Assembly (NCBI GenBank): GCA_002400445.1
Contig: DGQO01000230.1
Location: 2,183-15,671, forward strand
DNA: 13,489 nt
From: Chitinophagaceae bacterium UBA4412
Lineage (GTDB): Bacteria > Bacteroidota > Bacteroidia > Chitinophagales > Chitinophagaceae
Direction: 5' to 3'
The translations under genes were made by a program, and so were the position numbers. The first letter of the stretch is position 1. Each line of letters begins with the position of its first letter. Shown here piece by piece: positions 6,902 to 13,489 of this stretch. Below the pieces are notes generated by a model that saw only the letters and a program-made list of their open reading frames with translations, was not told the origin of the DNA and did no database searches.

Positions 6902-7903
6902 ATGATAAAGTATCTAAGTTTTATACTCTGCATCGGTTTCCTTGCCTGCGAATCGGATGAAGCCCTGCTTCCCGTAGATACAGGTACAGACTTTAAATAT
7001 TTTTATGAGCGTAAAGAAAAAGGTATCCTGCAGGTATATTCTTACGATGGGGTTACAGAGAAAAACCTGGTGAATGATACCACTTATGATTACTGGTGGA
7101 TAAAGGTGAGCCCGGATAAGCAAAAATTTCTTTGCTATCGTTCTCCCAAAGGCGCCGGTGTAAATTCATATACCACTAGCGAGTTAATGATATTTAATAT
7201 GGATGGCAGCAATGGCCATGTGATTGTACCTGTTCGTGCCAATGGCTGGGAGCTGCAGGCTCATGCAAAATGGTCGCCTGACGGCAGCAAAATATTAAGT
7301 ACGGCGAAGTGCACTGACCCCGCCAATAATGATATGGTTGCCCGTGGGAGAATGGTTCTAGTAAATGTGGATGGCAGCCAACCCACTATCATCTCAAAAT
7401 TTAAGTATGACATTGCAGACCCTGCCTGGTCACCTGATGGGAAGCAGGTAACTTATGTAGGTCCCTCTGATTTAAATGATGCGACAAATCCTGAAAAAGC
7501 AGAAATTTTTCAGGCCACGCTAAACAGTGCTACCATGCAGTTGGAAAATCCTGTGCGGCTGAGTTTTGATAATTTGTATTGCTATGATCCGGCCTGGTCG
7601 CCAGATGGGCAATGGATTGCTTACAGCAAGGGTTCGTTTGTTAATTTATTCCTTCACATTAACCACGATATTTTTAAAACAAAGCCAGACGGATCAAAAG
7701 ACACACTTGTATTGCAAGACGGCAAGATTAACGGTGTGCCCAATTGGACCCCGGATAATAAGCGCCTGCTGTTTCATGTGCTCGGCATTACAGGTACAAA
7801 CAACTTTAGTTTGTATAGCTGCAGTGCAAACGGCGGCGATAAAAAGATTATTTTATCTACAGCAGGTGTAGAGCGGTCTGATATTACAGCCATCAGAAAG
7901 TAA
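6902..7903 (+). CDS. TolB-like WD40/PD40 beta-propeller lipoprotein
   Basis: This 333-residue exported lipoprotein has a beta-propeller domain. The signal peptide is MIKYLSFILCIGFLAC, with the lipobox cysteine at C16. ESDE follows directly, resembling the acidic lipoprotein export signal that sends lipoproteins to the cell surface in Bacteroidota. At least five PD40 (TolB-type) blade motifs are visible: VSPDKQKFL (69-77), WSPDGSKIL (124-132), WSPDGKQVTYV (176-186), WSPDGQWIAY (232-241) and WTPDNKRLLF (282-291). The domain is likely a binding scaffold in the outer membrane or on the surface rather than an enzyme. It is shorter than TolB (about 430 residues) and lacks the TolB N-terminal domain; no tol/pal genes are adjacent. 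It stands alone, 61 bases after DUF2945 and 156 bases before the CLC gene. The ligand is unknown. Confidence 0.85.
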   Translation: MIKYLSFILCIGFLACESDEALLPVDTGTDFKYFYERKEKGILQVYSYDGVTEKNLVNDTTYDYWWIKVSPDKQKFLCYRSPKGAGVNSYTTSELMIFNMDGSNGHVIVPVRANGWELQAHAKWSPDGSKILSTAKCTDPANNDMVARGRMVLVNVDGSQPTIISKFKYDIADPAWSPDGKQVTYVGPSDLNDATNPEKAEIFQATLNSATMQLENPVRLSFDNLYCYDPAWSPDGQWIAYSKGSFVNLFLHINHDIFKTKPDGSKDTLVLQDGKINGVPNWTPDNKRLLFHVLGITGTNNFSLYSCSANGGDKKIILSTAGVERSDITAIRK

Positions 7904-8059
7904 GTTGATCATGGAGCAGGTATTGATAGATTGCTGCTGAATGCACAGTTCACAGCGGGTTTTGTGTGAAAACTTTTTATAGCTAATTTTGATGCATTCC
8001 CCGGGCCTTTCGCACGCATTACCCACCAGCAGATTATTTTTTATAACCATTTATGTACG

Positions 8060-9940
8060 ATGAGTATAACTGTAAACAGTGGTATTCCTATTTCCATGTC
8101 TCTGGCAGACACGCTTGAAACTTCTGAAAGCCCGGCAAAAGATGTGGGCGAAAAAAAGCGGCTTTTATTTATTGCCATGCTGGCCGTAATGGTAGCAGTT
8201 GCCATCAGTTTTATTGCGAAATTTTTGGTGCACCTCATTAGCTTTATCACCAATATTGCTTTTTATGGTAAGGCTTCTGTGGCGGAAGCGAGTCCTGTGG
8301 GAAATCACCTGGGGCTTTGGGTAATTCTGATTCCTGTAGCGGGTGGTGTAATTGTGGGCCTCATGGCATTATATGGCTCTAAGGCTATCCGTGGCCATGG
8401 TATCCCCGAGGCGATGGAGCAAATTCTTACCAATCAAAGCAAGATTAAGCCTACGATTACTTACTTAAAACCTATTTCATCAGCGATCTCCATTGGCTCT
8501 GGCGGCCCCTTTGGTGCGGAAGGCCCCATCATTGCTACCGGTGGAGCCCTGGGTTCCACGGTGGGACAGCTCTTGAAAATTTCACATCACGAGCGAAAAA
8601 TTTTATTGGCTGCAGGCGCTACGGCCGGTATGGCAGCCATCTTTGGTAGCCCGATTGCAGCCATTTTTTTAGCCATAGAATTGTTGTTGTTTGAATTTTC
8701 TCCCCGTTCCATTATTCCTGTTGCATTGGCTTGTATTACAGGTGCAGCAGGGCACCATTTTTTATTTGGGCAACGGCCTGTTTTCGAAATTGATCATGTG
8801 ATTGCTGCGGCAAGTAATACAGCGTTGCTGGTATATAGTGTGATGGGTATCCTGATTGGTTTGCTTTCTGTGGCTGTTACTAAACTTGTGTATTTAATTG
8901 AAGACGGCTTTGAGAAATTGCCCGTTCATTGGATGTGGTGGCCGGCTATCGGCGGCATTGCAGTAGGTGTCATTGGTTACTTTGAACCGAAAACACTTGG
9001 CGTAGGTTACAGTAATATAACAGACATTCTTTCGGGTAACCTGGCTTTTACTTTCGTAGTTTCTCTTTGCATATTAAAGTTTATTTCCTGGGCAATTGCA
9101 TTGGGCAGCGGTACTTCCGGGGGTACGCTAGCTCCTTTACTTACCATTGGTGGTGCTACAGGTGCCATACTTGGTACGTTTTGTTTATCCATGTTTCCGG
9201 GTTGCGGTGTTGCGGTTTCTATGGCCGCATTGGTGGCAATGGCCGCCATGTTTGCAGGCACTTCCCGGGCCTTTATAACTTCTATCATTTTTGCCCTGGA
9301 AACCACGGGCCAGTTCAATGCACTACTGCCCTTGCTGGCTACCTGCAGTGCTTCGTATATCGTTTCTTTCTTTCTCATGGAAAATACCATTATGACGGAA
9401 AAGATCGCCCGCCGTGGCGTAAAAACACCCGATTCCTACGAGCCGGATATCCTGGAAAAAGTAAATGTAGAAGAGGTAATGGATCAGCAAGGTTTTGCCT
9501 TTACTGCTGATAACAGTATTGAAGAAGCTATTGCCTGGCTGGAAAAGGAGCCTGACCATAAGCGTAATTATTTTATTGTTACCGATGCAAGTGGAGATTA
9601 CAAAGGAATTGTAAGTGCGTCTCAATTATACAACAAACTGAATGCGCCGGTAATGCCATTGGATAGCCTGATCAGGAAAAAGCCTGTAGCCGTAGAAGGT
9701 AATAGCAGCCTGCGTTCTGCTATTGAATTGATGGCAAGTGAAGATGTAGATGTACTGCCTGTTTTGTCCAAAGAAAATCAAATTATCGGTATTCTTTCTT
9801 ACGCCAATATTATCTCCAGCTATAAATCAGGCCTGCATGATTACCAGCAGAACCGCCCGCATATTTCTCTCCGGCGAAATGGCCTTAAACTGATTTCCCA
9901 TGGCAAAAGGATCAGGCAGTTTTTACATTCCCGGAAATAA
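8060..9940 (+). CDS. CLC-family anion channel/transporter with C-terminal CBS domains
   Basis: This 626-residue protein has a CLC membrane domain (about 35-450) and a cytoplasmic CBS pair (about 470-590). It should move chloride or a related anion across the inner membrane, with nucleotides possibly acting through the CBS domains. Filter motifs are GHGIP (112-116), GAEGP (152-156, gating glutamate E154) and GGTLAP (354-359). Aligned by eye to E. coli ClcA, the external gate glutamate is kept. Ser107 corresponds to H113, Phe357 to L357, Tyr445 to M445, and the internal proton glutamate E203 to L208 in AIELLLFEF. Loss of that glutamate is typical of channels or proton-uncoupled CLCs. Several of these changes may be shared by the CBS-bearing bacterial subfamily. 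The start is the ATG at 8060; an ATG at 8053 is out of frame. It appears to be a single-gene unit. Confidence 0.93.
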   Translation: MSITVNSGIPISMSLADTLETSESPAKDVGEKKRLLFIAMLAVMVAVAISFIAKFLVHLISFITNIAFYGKASVAEASPVGNHLGLWVILIPVAGGVIVGLMALYGSKAIRGHGIPEAMEQILTNQSKIKPTITYLKPISSAISIGSGGPFGAEGPIIATGGALGSTVGQLLKISHHERKILLAAGATAGMAAIFGSPIAAIFLAIELLLFEFSPRSIIPVALACITGAAGHHFLFGQRPVFEIDHVIAAASNTALLVYSVMGILIGLLSVAVTKLVYLIEDGFEKLPVHWMWWPAIGGIAVGVIGYFEPKTLGVGYSNITDILSGNLAFTFVVSLCILKFISWAIALGSGTSGGTLAPLLTIGGATGAILGTFCLSMFPGCGVAVSMAALVAMAAMFAGTSRAFITSIIFALETTGQFNALLPLLATCSASYIVSFFLMENTIMTEKIARRGVKTPDSYEPDILEKVNVEEVMDQQGFAFTADNSIEEAIAWLEKEPDHKRNYFIVTDASGDYKGIVSASQLYNKLNAPVMPLDSLIRKKPVAVEGNSSLRSAIELMASEDVDVLPVLSKENQIIGILSYANIISSYKSGLHDYQQNRPHISLRRNGLKLISHGKRIRQFLHSRK

Positions 9941-9966
9941 GGGCGGGCAGTTGCTATTGCGAATGA

Positions 9967-10001
9967 TCAATCGTCAATCGTGATTCGTCAATCGTAAATC
10001 T
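9967..10001. repeat. Heptamer tandem repeat (TCAATCG, five units)
   Basis: Five 7-base units run head to tail: TCAATCG, TCAATCG, TGATTCG, TCAATCG and TAAATCT. Three are identical and two are degenerate. The array fills much of the 97-base gap between the CLC gene and the small membrane protein gene, directly upstream of the latter's presumed promoter. It is non-coding as far as can be seen. Confidence 0.8.
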
Positions 10002-10031
10002 TTTATACTATTCCAGGAACGCATTAACTTG
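10001..10031 (+). promoter_or_regulatory. Possible promoter of the small membrane protein gene
   Basis: TTTT at 10001-10004 and TAACTTG at 10025-10031 are separated by 20 bases and resemble the Bacteroidota -33/-7 arrangement, with TAACTTG one T short of TAnnTTTG. The ATG at 10038 follows after six bases, so the transcript would begin at or next to the start codon (leaderless). Confidence 0.35.
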
Positions 10032-10037
10032 CATCGC

Positions 10038-10202
10038 ATGGGAGTATGGAAACAAATAGCACAATATTTATACTTACGAAAAAAGGATCCCGAGGCCAAT
10101 GATACCAAGTGGATGAAGTATATGCATGGTATCAACCGGCTATCTATCCTGCTTTTTCTTGCAGCCATGATTTTTATTATTGTAAGGCTGTTGCGCAGTT
10201 GA
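10038..10202 (+). CDS. Small single-pass membrane protein, DUF6728-like
   Basis: This is a 54-residue protein, short enough to be missed by many gene finders. It begins MGVWKQIAQYLYLRKKDP, has a central DTKWMKYMHGINR block, and ends in one hydrophobic helix (about residues 35-52, LSILLFLAAMIFIIV) with a short basic tail RLLRS. This layout matches, from memory, the DUF6728 family of small Bacteroidota proteins. A cytoplasmic N-terminal part with a C-terminal inner-membrane anchor is likely. The function is unknown. Its TGA stop (10200-10202) directly abuts the reverse-strand stop of lpxB (10203-10205), forming the palindrome TGATCA, so the two convergent genes have no spacer and no room for a terminator between them. 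A -7-like box lies six bases before the ATG. Confidence 0.82.
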   Translation: MGVWKQIAQYLYLRKKDPEANDTKWMKYMHGINRLSILLFLAAMIFIIVRLLRS

Positions 10203-11312
10203 TCAGGCGATCATTTTGTAGATGATTGCAGCAGCATTAGCGCTAGCATGTCCTCCTTGTCTCAATAAATTCCAGAGCGCTTCGTAATCGTTTTTCATGC
10301 GTGCTATCTTATCCTGGTCATGCAAGAGGGTGTCTAATTCTTCCTGCAGGTTTTTCTCTGTAAGCTCATGTTGTATCAGTTCCTTTACCACTTCCCGGCT
10401 CATCACAAGGTTTACCAGTCCGATAAATTTTATTTTAATTAGACGTTTGGCTATGGCGTAGGAAATGGGGCTGCCTTTGTAGCAAATAACTTCGGGCACC
10501 TTAAAGAGTGCAGTTTCTAATGTGGCCGTTCCACTTGTAACCATGGCTGCATCAGCTTCAGAGAGTAATGCGTATGTTTTATTTTCTACCGTGTGCACAT
10601 TGCTGTAATTGCTCAGCAGTGGTGCATAAAAACTTTCTTCCAGGGAGGGCGCTTTAGCCACCACAAAACGTAGTTCGGGATAATGCGCCGTTACCCTGAG
10701 CATAATGGGCAACTTCTTTAAAATTTCCTGCTTGCGACTACCTGGTAATATGGCTACAGTTCGTTGTACTTGTCCTGTTTTATTTGCAAGGGGATGTAAG
10801 CGCATAAATTGCTCCACCACTTCTACTAAGGGATGACCCACATAATCTACCTCATAATTCCACTTTGCATAAAAAGCTTTTTCAAAAGGAAGGATCACCA
10901 TCATTTTATCTATATGCTTTTTGATACTGTGGATGCGGTTTTCTTTCCATGCCCAGATTTGCGGAGAGATGTAAAAAGCTGTTTTGTACCCAAGAGGTTT
11001 TGCCCATTCTGCAATCCGCAGGTTGAACCCAGGATAATCTATAAAAACAAGTACATCCGGTTTGTAAGCTTGTATATCCGTTTTGCAGAAACGGATGTTC
11101 TTTAAAATGGTGCGCATGTTGAGCAATACTTCAGCAAAACCCATAAAGGCCAGCTCTTTGTAATGCTTCACCAGCGTAGCTCCTGCGGCCTGCATCATGT
11201 CGCCACCCCAGCAGCGCACATTTGCACCGGCATCCAGTTTCTTTAATTCTTTAATCAGGTTACTACCATGGAGATCGCCACTCGCTTCGCCTGCAATGAT
11301 GTAATATTTCAT
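10203..11312 (-). CDS. lpxB: Lipid-A-disaccharide synthase
   Basis: This 369-residue glycosyltransferase (family GT19) joins UDP-2,3-diacylglucosamine and lipid X to give the lipid A disaccharide and UDP, at the inner face of the inner membrane. Recognisable family blocks are GEASGDLHG (8-16), DYPGFNLR (92-99), SPQIWAW (116-122), YVGHPL (157-162), LPGSRKQEI (189-197) and TSGTATLE (259-266). The length is normal. The frame can be extended two codons to a TTG, but the ATG at 11312 gives MKYYIIAGEASGD, which matches the family start. It shows that the organism makes lipid A-type lipopolysaccharide. The VanX-type dipeptidase gene ends 48 bases upstream on the same strand, so the two may be co-transcribed. 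TAATTTCG (11329-11336, minus strand) could also be a -7 box for an own promoter. Confidence 0.96.
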   Translation of the reverse strand: MKYYIIAGEASGDLHGSNLIKELKKLDAGANVRCWGGDMMQAAGATLVKHYKELAFMGFAEVLLNMRTILKNIRFCKTDIQAYKPDVLVFIDYPGFNLRIAEWAKPLGYKTAFYISPQIWAWKENRIHSIKKHIDKMMVILPFEKAFYAKWNYEVDYVGHPLVEVVEQFMRLHPLANKTGQVQRTVAILPGSRKQEILKKLPIMLRVTAHYPELRFVVAKAPSLEESFYAPLLSNYSNVHTVENKTYALLSEADAAMVTSGTATLETALFKVPEVICYKGSPISYAIAKRLIKIKFIGLVNLVMSREVVKELIQHELTEKNLQEELDTLLHDQDKIARMKNDYEALWNLLRQGGHASANAAAIIYKMIA

Positions 11313-11360
11313 GCGCAAAAATTCAGTGCGAAATTATGCATTAGCCCGTTAAGGCTTTGT

Positions 11361-12062
11361 TCATTTACCCGCAGTCATTTTCTTCATTGTTTCAAAAGGA
11401 ATATCCAGCACGGCAAATTGGGTCGAATTGGGCAAATAAAAATGCCACCATTCTGTTGAGAGTACTTTAAAGCCAGCAGCTTCCATTTGTTTCTGTAGCA
11501 TTTTTCTATTGCGTTTTTGTGTCCTGGATAGCCCGGTGAAGTTAACATGTGCCGTGTCAGAAAAATGATCAAAGCCGGTGCCCATATCCACTTCTTTACC
11601 ATTGCTTTTTTGCAGCAACGTAAGATCCACAGCAATGCCTCGGTTGTGGCCGCTCCCATTGCGGGGATTTGCCGCATATCTTTCATCGGGCACAAGTTCC
11701 CACATCTTTTGGGTAGCCGCATAAGGCCGGTAAGCATCCCAAACTTTCAGCAGGTAACCCCTGCGTCGTAATTTTTTGGCTGCCTGCTTCAAAGCTATTG
11801 CTGCGGGTTTCCTCAAAAAACTGGTAGTAGCATCCCTATATAATACCTGGTGTGTAAAGTTGCTGTCTATAGCATAACGCAAGTCCAGCAACAGTTGCGG
11901 AATAACGCTTCGTAAATCTACCATCTCATTTTCTCCATTGGCCATAATCATTTGCCATAATGAGTCGGTATTACGTACTACCACAGGCCATGCAGGTGAT
12001 TGTGCATTTGATGTGCAACAAAACATACAAAAAAGCAAGCCTGCGCAGATTATTTTTCTCAA
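11361..12062 (-). CDS. Exported D-Ala-D-Ala dipeptidase (VanX/DdpX family, M15D), TTG start
   Basis: This 233-residue zinc dipeptidase of the VanX family hydrolyses D-Ala-D-Ala. Zinc ligands and catalytic residues are visible: SGHNRGIAVD (H139, D146), EWWH (E204 base, H207 ligand) and DAYRP (R112, substrate arginine). An N-terminal signal peptide (MRKIICAGLLFCMFCCTSNA, probable cleavage before Q21) points to the periplasm, unlike the cytoplasmic VanX of vancomycin-resistance operons. It more likely recycles peptidoglycan dipeptide than resists glycopeptides. The start must be unusual: the codon before RKIICAG is TTG (12062-12060). No ATG lies between it and an in-frame stop upstream (12098-12096), while the first internal ATG (residue 13) would destroy the signal peptide. 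The gene lies upstream of lpxB in the same direction and is divergent from the L,D-transpeptidase-like gene across 78 bases. Confidence 0.9.
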   Translation of the reverse strand: MRKIICAGLLFCMFCCTSNAQSPAWPVVVRNTDSLWQMIMANGENEMVDLRSVIPQLLLDLRYAIDSNFTHQVLYRDATTSFLRKPAAIALKQAAKKLRRRGYLLKVWDAYRPYAATQKMWELVPDERYAANPRNGSGHNRGIAVDLTLLQKSNGKEVDMGTGFDHFSDTAHVNFTGLSRTQKRNRKMLQKQMEAAGFKVLSTEWWHFYLPNSTQFAVLDIPFETMKKMTAGK

Positions 12063-12094
12063 AGCTTTCGTTATATTGTAAGTGGTAGGTATGA

Positions 12095-12127
12095 TTTATG
12101 TGTAAGCCAGGGCTCAAGTTACCTTTA
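12095..12127 (+). promoter_or_regulatory. Possible promoter of the L,D-transpeptidase-like gene in the divergent gap
   Basis: TACCTTTA at 12120-12127 differs from the -7 consensus TAnnTTTG at one base, and TTTA at 12095-12098 is a weak -33 candidate 21 bases upstream. The start codon at 12141 follows after 13 bases. The opposite-strand dipeptidase gene must be transcribed from the same 78-base gap, so its signals probably overlap these. Confidence 0.4.
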
Positions 12128-12140
12128 ATAAAAATATTGC

Positions 12141-13489
12141 ATGTTATTTTCCGGCAAATCCCTCCTGGTCATTTTCCTGCCCGCCCTTGTTCTTTTTTCT
12201 TCCTGTGGAAGAAACAAATCTGACAAAAAAATTGCTGCAAAAGAAATGGATGAGCATGTGGAGGAAGCCATTTCTGCAATGCTGGGAAAAGCGAATCCGG
12301 CAAAGCTAAACTTAGATGATAGTACAAGACTGAGTGCTTTAAATGCAGTAAAATATTGTTATGCAGCACACGATGAAAAACCCATCTGGAGCCACAATAA
12401 ACGCTGGCTTCCCATGGCAGATGCCCTTGTTCATTACCTGGATACCTGTGCATGGGACGGGCTGTTTGCTGATGATTACCAGGCAGCCCTTGTGAAGGGG
12501 CTAAAGCTCCAATTGGACAGAGATTCTTTGGCACAAACCAAACCTGAAAAATGGGCAAGGGCAGATATTTTACTTACCAATGCCTGCCTGCATTTGTTCC
12601 AGGATCTGAAGCAAGGCAGGCTGCAGCCTGATAGCCTGGCATGGCTAAATAAAAAACTGCAATTTGAGAATTTTTTTAAACCCATGCTGGATTCCTTGAA
12701 AGCGGGAAAAACATTTGCAGCATTGGCAGCATCCTTACAGCCTGCTACAAAATACTATGTGGCTATCCGGCAGGGCATTAAACCTTTTGTGGCAAAAATG
12801 GATAGGCGGCCTTATACTTATTTACAATACCCATTTAGAGATTCCCTTGCATTTGTAAATGCCCTGGTGAAAAGGCTGGCTGAGGGAGGCATTGTATCCG
12901 ATGGGCCTAAACCAGATTCGGCACAACTTGGCAGCCTCATCAGTCGTTTTCAAAAAGAACATGCACTTAAAGTTACCGGCAAACTGAGTGTAGAACTGGT
13001 GAGAGAAATGAATAATACTGACCTCGAGAAATTCAAGCGCATCGCCATCACGATGGATAAATACAAACTGATGCCAGGAAATCTCCCGGATAAATATATT
13101 TGGGTAAACCTTCCTGCATACACGCTTCAACTTTGGGAAAAAGACAGCCTCGTAGTAGAATCTAAAGTCATTATAGGAAAGCCGGCAACGCCTACGCCGG
13201 ATATCAGCAGCCAAATAAGCGACCTGGTTATTTATCCTACCTGGACCGTGCCTACCAGCATCATTCAAAAAGAAATTTTGCCGGGGCTTAAAAGAAATTC
13301 AGATTACCTGCGGAAAAAAGGCCTGGACTTATTTGATTATAAAGGTAATCCAGTGGATCCTCACGCCGTAAACTGGAGTAAATACAATAAAGGTATTCCG
13401 TATATGGTGCGGCAGGGTAGCGGAGATAATAATGCCCTCGGGGTAATTAAGTTCAATTTTAAAAATCCTTACGCTGTTTACCTTCACGA
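12141..13489 (+). CDS. L,D-transpeptidase (YcbB/LdtD-like) lipoprotein, cut by window end
   Basis: This is an open frame of 449 codons running off the right edge. The N-terminus is a lipoprotein signal (LLVIFLPALVLFSSC, cysteine C22) followed by a charged linker. Residues about 60-240 (AVKYCYAAHDEKPIWSHNKRW, ADDYQ, ADILLTNACLHLFQDLKQGRL) match the scaffold domain of YcbB-type L,D-transpeptidases. A peptidoglycan-binding repeat follows (LISRFQKEHALKVTGKLS, about 267-284). The YkuD domain then begins with YIWVNLPAYTLQLWE and reaches NPYAVYLH at the edge. The catalytic histidine/cysteine block should lie just beyond, so activity cannot be judged. Such enzymes make 3-3 crosslinks between peptidoglycan stems or attach proteins to them, in the periplasm. 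It is divergent from the D-Ala-D-Ala dipeptidase. The -3 lipobox residue is phenylalanine, which is less common. Confidence 0.88.
   Translation, partial: MLFSGKSLLVIFLPALVLFSSCGRNKSDKKIAAKEMDEHVEEAISAMLGKANPAKLNLDDSTRLSALNAVKYCYAAHDEKPIWSHNKRWLPMADALVHYLDTCAWDGLFADDYQAALVKGLKLQLDRDSLAQTKPEKWARADILLTNACLHLFQDLKQGRLQPDSLAWLNKKLQFENFFKPMLDSLKAGKTFAALAASLQPATKYYVAIRQGIKPFVAKMDRRPYTYLQYPFRDSLAFVNALVKRLAEGGIVSDGPKPDSAQLGSLISRFQKEHALKVTGKLSVELVREMNNTDLEKFKRIAITMDKYKLMPGNLPDKYIWVNLPAYTLQLWEKDSLVVESKVIIGKPATPTPDISSQISDLVIYPTWTVPTSIIQKEILPGLKRNSDYLRKKGLDLFDYKGNPVDPHAVNWSKYNKGIPYMVRQGSGDNNALGVIKFNFKNPYAVYLH

Noticed and set aside
7904..8059. 156-base gap before the CLC gene searched for an RNA gene or riboswitch (for example a fluoride riboswitch)
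   Set aside because: No tRNA fold, conserved riboswitch core or strong hairpin could be recognised; only a weak TATTTTTT box near 8035-8042.
11337..11360. Short AGCC/GGCT hairpin between the dipeptidase gene and lpxB
   Set aside because: It has a four-pair stem and no U-tract in the transcribed direction, so it does not support a terminator.
12169..13268. Minus-strand open frames at 12169-12558 and 12822-13268
   Set aside because: They are shadows of the + strand L,D-transpeptidase-like frame, which is open to the window edge and shows clear domains.

Overview
The window looks like ordinary chromosomal sequence from a member of the Bacteroidota, most likely a Chitinophagaceae relative. This placement is inferred from several things. 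There is a small membrane protein resembling the Bacteroidota DUF6728 family and a SMUG2/DUF4918-type uracil-DNA glycosylase. The lipoproteins have acidic residues after the lipobox cysteine. Clear Shine-Dalgarno sites are absent, and several genes follow TAnnTTTG-like -7 boxes. No rRNA, tRNA, CRISPR array, insertion sequence, phage gene or broken gene was recognised. Both window edges cut genes: an acetyl-CoA synthetase on the left and an L,D-transpeptidase-like lipoprotein on the right. No gene-free stretch exceeds 300 bases; the longest are 1006-1157 and 7904-8059, and neither shows a convincing gene or RNA.

Left part (1-4777, all + strand): the C-terminal half of an AMP-forming acetyl-CoA synthetase is followed by a complete ABC-exporter half-transporter (membrane domain plus ATPase). 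Next come two overlapping genes, a NodB-type polysaccharide deacetylase without a signal peptide and a formyltransferase-fold enzyme. Their 11-base overlap suggests translational coupling and joint work on one amino-sugar substrate.

Middle part (4864-7903, all + strand): an SRPBCC/AHSA1 protein precedes a tight three-gene run with gaps of 10 and 4 bases. The run holds a SMUG-type uracil-DNA glycosylase, a DUF488 protein and a DUF2945 (Tudor-like) protein. After it lies a TolB-like beta-propeller lipoprotein with a possible surface-export signal.

Right part (8060-13489): a CLC-family anion channel or transporter with C-terminal CBS domains lacks the intracellular 'proton glutamate' and the central tyrosine of the E. 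coli exchanger. It is followed by a heptamer tandem repeat and a 54-residue membrane protein whose stop codon directly abuts the convergent stop of lpxB. On the minus strand an exported VanX-type D-Ala-D-Ala dipeptidase lies upstream of lpxB (lipid A synthesis). Divergent from the dipeptidase starts the L,D-transpeptidase-like lipoprotein, so this end is a cell-envelope cluster.

Most genes belong to known families. The least understood parts are the deacetylase/formyltransferase pair, the glycosylase/DUF488/DUF2945 run, the unusual CLC filter residues and the dipeptidase/transpeptidase pairing. I did not find a clearly new defence or mobile system.
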